From Thunnus maccoyii (Eukaryota; Chordata; Actinopteri; Scombriformes; Scombridae), in contig NC_056539.1 of the NCBI RefSeq assembly GCF_910596095.1, forward strand, positions 12,906,501 through 12,970,500: DNA of 64,000 nt, written 5' to 3'. Below the pieces are notes generated by a model. The model saw only the letters and a program-made list of their open reading frames with translations, was not told the origin of the DNA and did no database searches. Below are positions 63,301-64,000 of this stretch, in pieces. Position 1 is the first letter of the stretch; every line of letters starts with the position of its first letter. Position numbers and translations under genes: made by a program.

Positions 63301-63585
63301 AGGACAGGTGACGTAAAGGCAACAACTCACCAGTTCTTGGGAATCTTTCAGACTCATGCAGCCGACATGCACAATCACCTGATCCATTCTGCAGAGACGT
63401 GCACACACATGCAAACAAATTTCACAAATTATAAACTTTTTTTCCCCTTCTGCACTTAAGACTCCAGACAAAGAGGCTGTGCTGTGCCATGACTTACTTT
63501 CCCTTGGCTTTCTGACACCACTCCTCTGCCAGTTTCTTCCTCTCTGCAACACTGAGAGACATACTCTCTCCGGTCGTGCCATTCA
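60229..63585 (-). CDS. npl: N-acetylneuraminate lyase (npl), nine 3' exons, 5' end outside window
   Basis: NPL cleaves sialic acid to N-acetylmannosamine and pyruvate in the cytosol. Nine exons (88, 58, 76, 93, 146, 47, 85, 40 and 164 bp) join in frame to 265 codons plus stop. The dihydrodipicolinate synthase/NAL family landmarks are present: NGTTGES (pyruvate-binding GxTGE), [10 protein letters not shown] with the catalytic Tyr, and [11 protein letters not shown] with the Schiff-base Lys. Further matches include [37 protein letters not shown] and GPPRLP. About 50 N-terminal residues are missing, coded beyond 64000; none of that sequence appears in 63586-64000. The C-terminus ([14 protein letters not shown]) differs from human but this region is variable. 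No broken frame is seen. Confidence 0.93.
60614..60653 (-). CDS. npl: npl short exon
   Basis: 40 bp encoding [14 protein letters not shown]. Acceptor CATGAGCAG, donor G|GTGAGTAT. Confidence 0.9.
60750..60834 (-). CDS. npl: npl exon, STYNYLG
   Basis: 85 bp encoding [20 protein letters not shown] and LVQARTIQ. Acceptor TGCCCACAG, donor CAG|GTACTGCAC. Confidence 0.91.
60913..60959 (-). CDS. npl: npl short exon, [11 protein letters not shown]
   Basis: 47 bp encoding [15 protein letters not shown]. Acceptor TTTGCCATAG, donor AG|GTCAGTGTG. Confidence 0.9.
61053..61198 (-). CDS. npl: npl exon with Schiff-base Lys
   Basis: 146 bp encoding [33 protein letters not shown] and LYGVDE. Acceptor TTTCTTTAG, donor GAG|GTCAGCTG, a non-standard but usable site. 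Confidence 0.91.
61306..61398 (-). CDS. npl: npl exon with catalytic Tyr
   Basis: 93 bp encoding [19 protein letters not shown] and [12 protein letters not shown]. Acceptor CCTGCCTCAG, donor G|GTTAGTGCC. Confidence 0.92.
61589..61664 (-). CDS. npl: npl exon coding ADGIAVIAP
   Basis: 76 bp encoding [20 protein letters not shown] then KPRNA. Acceptor CTTCCTCCAG, donor G|GTATGTGA. Confidence 0.92.
61665..63330 (-). other. npl intron with SINE
   Basis: 1.7 kb, AT-rich, containing the plus-strand SINE at 62281-62577. Flanking exons join in frame without anything between. Confidence 0.75.
62281..62577 (+). mobile_element. tRNA-derived SINE
   Basis: Has a box A-like GGTAGAGCAGGTCGTCC, then AATTGGAAGATTGGCGG and a box B-like GGTTTGATTCC, followed by a body with TGTCGAAGTGTCCTTGGG and CAAGATACTGAACCCCAAAT. 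The tail includes AAAGCGCTTTGAGTGGTCAG and GTGCAGTCTGTTTACCATT. This layout is a common teleost SINE. Lies in the npl intron, antisense to the gene. Confidence 0.75.
63331..63388 (-). CDS. npl: npl exon coding DQVIVHVG
   Basis: 58 bp encoding [19 protein letters not shown]. Acceptor CTCTGCAG, donor CTG|GTGAGTTG. Confidence 0.92.
63498..63585 (-). CDS. npl: npl exon coding the GTTGE motif
   Basis: 88 bp; starts inside a Val codon and encodes [20 protein letters not shown] through KAKGK. Acceptor TTGCTTACAG, donor AA|GTAAGTCATG. Confidence 0.92.
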
Positions 63586-64000
63586 CTGTAAGCAAGTGAA
63601 GTCTTATTTACATAGAACTTTCCACATTACAGAAGCATATCTTAAAAAGAATGTAAATAGAACAATCTGACCTAAATCTAGCTCTAATGAGTCAATGGTC
63701 ACTCCCACAACAAAATTAGACATTACAGTACAATATTACATAAAAAAATACACAAAAAACAAAGGAAACATAGCAAAGCACACTGATTAAATGGTATATA
63801 GGAATAAAAGAATTATAAAACCAACAAAAAAGAGCTTAGCCTACCCGGCACTGTCAGACTCTCAGTGAAGGAAAAAAACACATTTTTTAGCCAAAAAAAT
63901 GGAAGAAACCTCCATTTTTAGAGAAATAAACCACCAGGATGGCTGATTGTGCAATATATGGCCAGACAAAACAATTTCATGGGTAATCAGCAGTAATGCA
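63586..64000 (-). other. npl intron (partial)
   Basis: AT-rich sequence upstream of the GTTGE exon. No frame coding the expected N-terminal segment is seen before the window ends. Confidence 0.65.

Overview
The window is teleost fish nuclear DNA. The evidence is a spliced vertebrate Notch gene with compact introns and consensus GT/AG splice sites, long CA/GT, GA and CTC microsatellites, and repeats of types I recognise from teleost genomes: a tRNA-headed SINE, a LINE 3' tail, and hAT-like and other small inverted-repeat elements. The species cannot be named from the sequence. No CRISPR, operon, prophage or other prokaryotic feature is present. All three confidently assigned genes lie on the minus strand, so each reads from high to low coordinates.

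Positions 1-39719 hold the 5' four fifths of a Notch receptor gene, called notch2. Thirty-three coding exons can be joined in frame, giving about 1987 codons: signal peptide, 36 EGF repeats, three LNR modules, the heterodimerisation domain with a furin site, transmembrane helix, RAM region and the first ankyrin repeats. The last two expected exons (rest of ankyrin, transactivation and PEST regions) lie before position 1. Introns 1 and 2 are about 11 kb each and carry most of the repeats. Compared with the mammalian layout as I recall it, the exon coding EGF4 to EGF6 is split by an extra 147-bp intron.

Positions 39720-51080 are intergenic. They contain the notch2 upstream region, several repeats, and near 46.7-47.35 kb a CpG-richer patch followed by a short plus-strand ORF for a possible single-pass membrane micropeptide with poly(A) signals behind it.

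Positions 51081-54914 hold a complete five-exon sec22b gene (215 residues), the ER-Golgi R-SNARE. NOTCH2 and SEC22B are also close together in human, which supports both names. Positions 54915-60228 are intergenic, with a LINE fragment, a long CA repeat and a pair of exon-like segments on the plus strand. Positions 60229-63585 hold nine 3' exons of npl (N-acetylneuraminate lyase); its 5' exons lie beyond 64000.

The three genes have unrelated roles (cell signalling, vesicle fusion, sialic acid catabolism) and share only location. I found no convincing new biological system. The points most worth checking are the extra notch2 intron, the micropeptide candidate, a cluster of TAATTA motifs in notch2 intron 1, and a hAT-type element with near-intact 8-bp target duplications. 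All calls come from reading the sequence; no alignment or database search was run.
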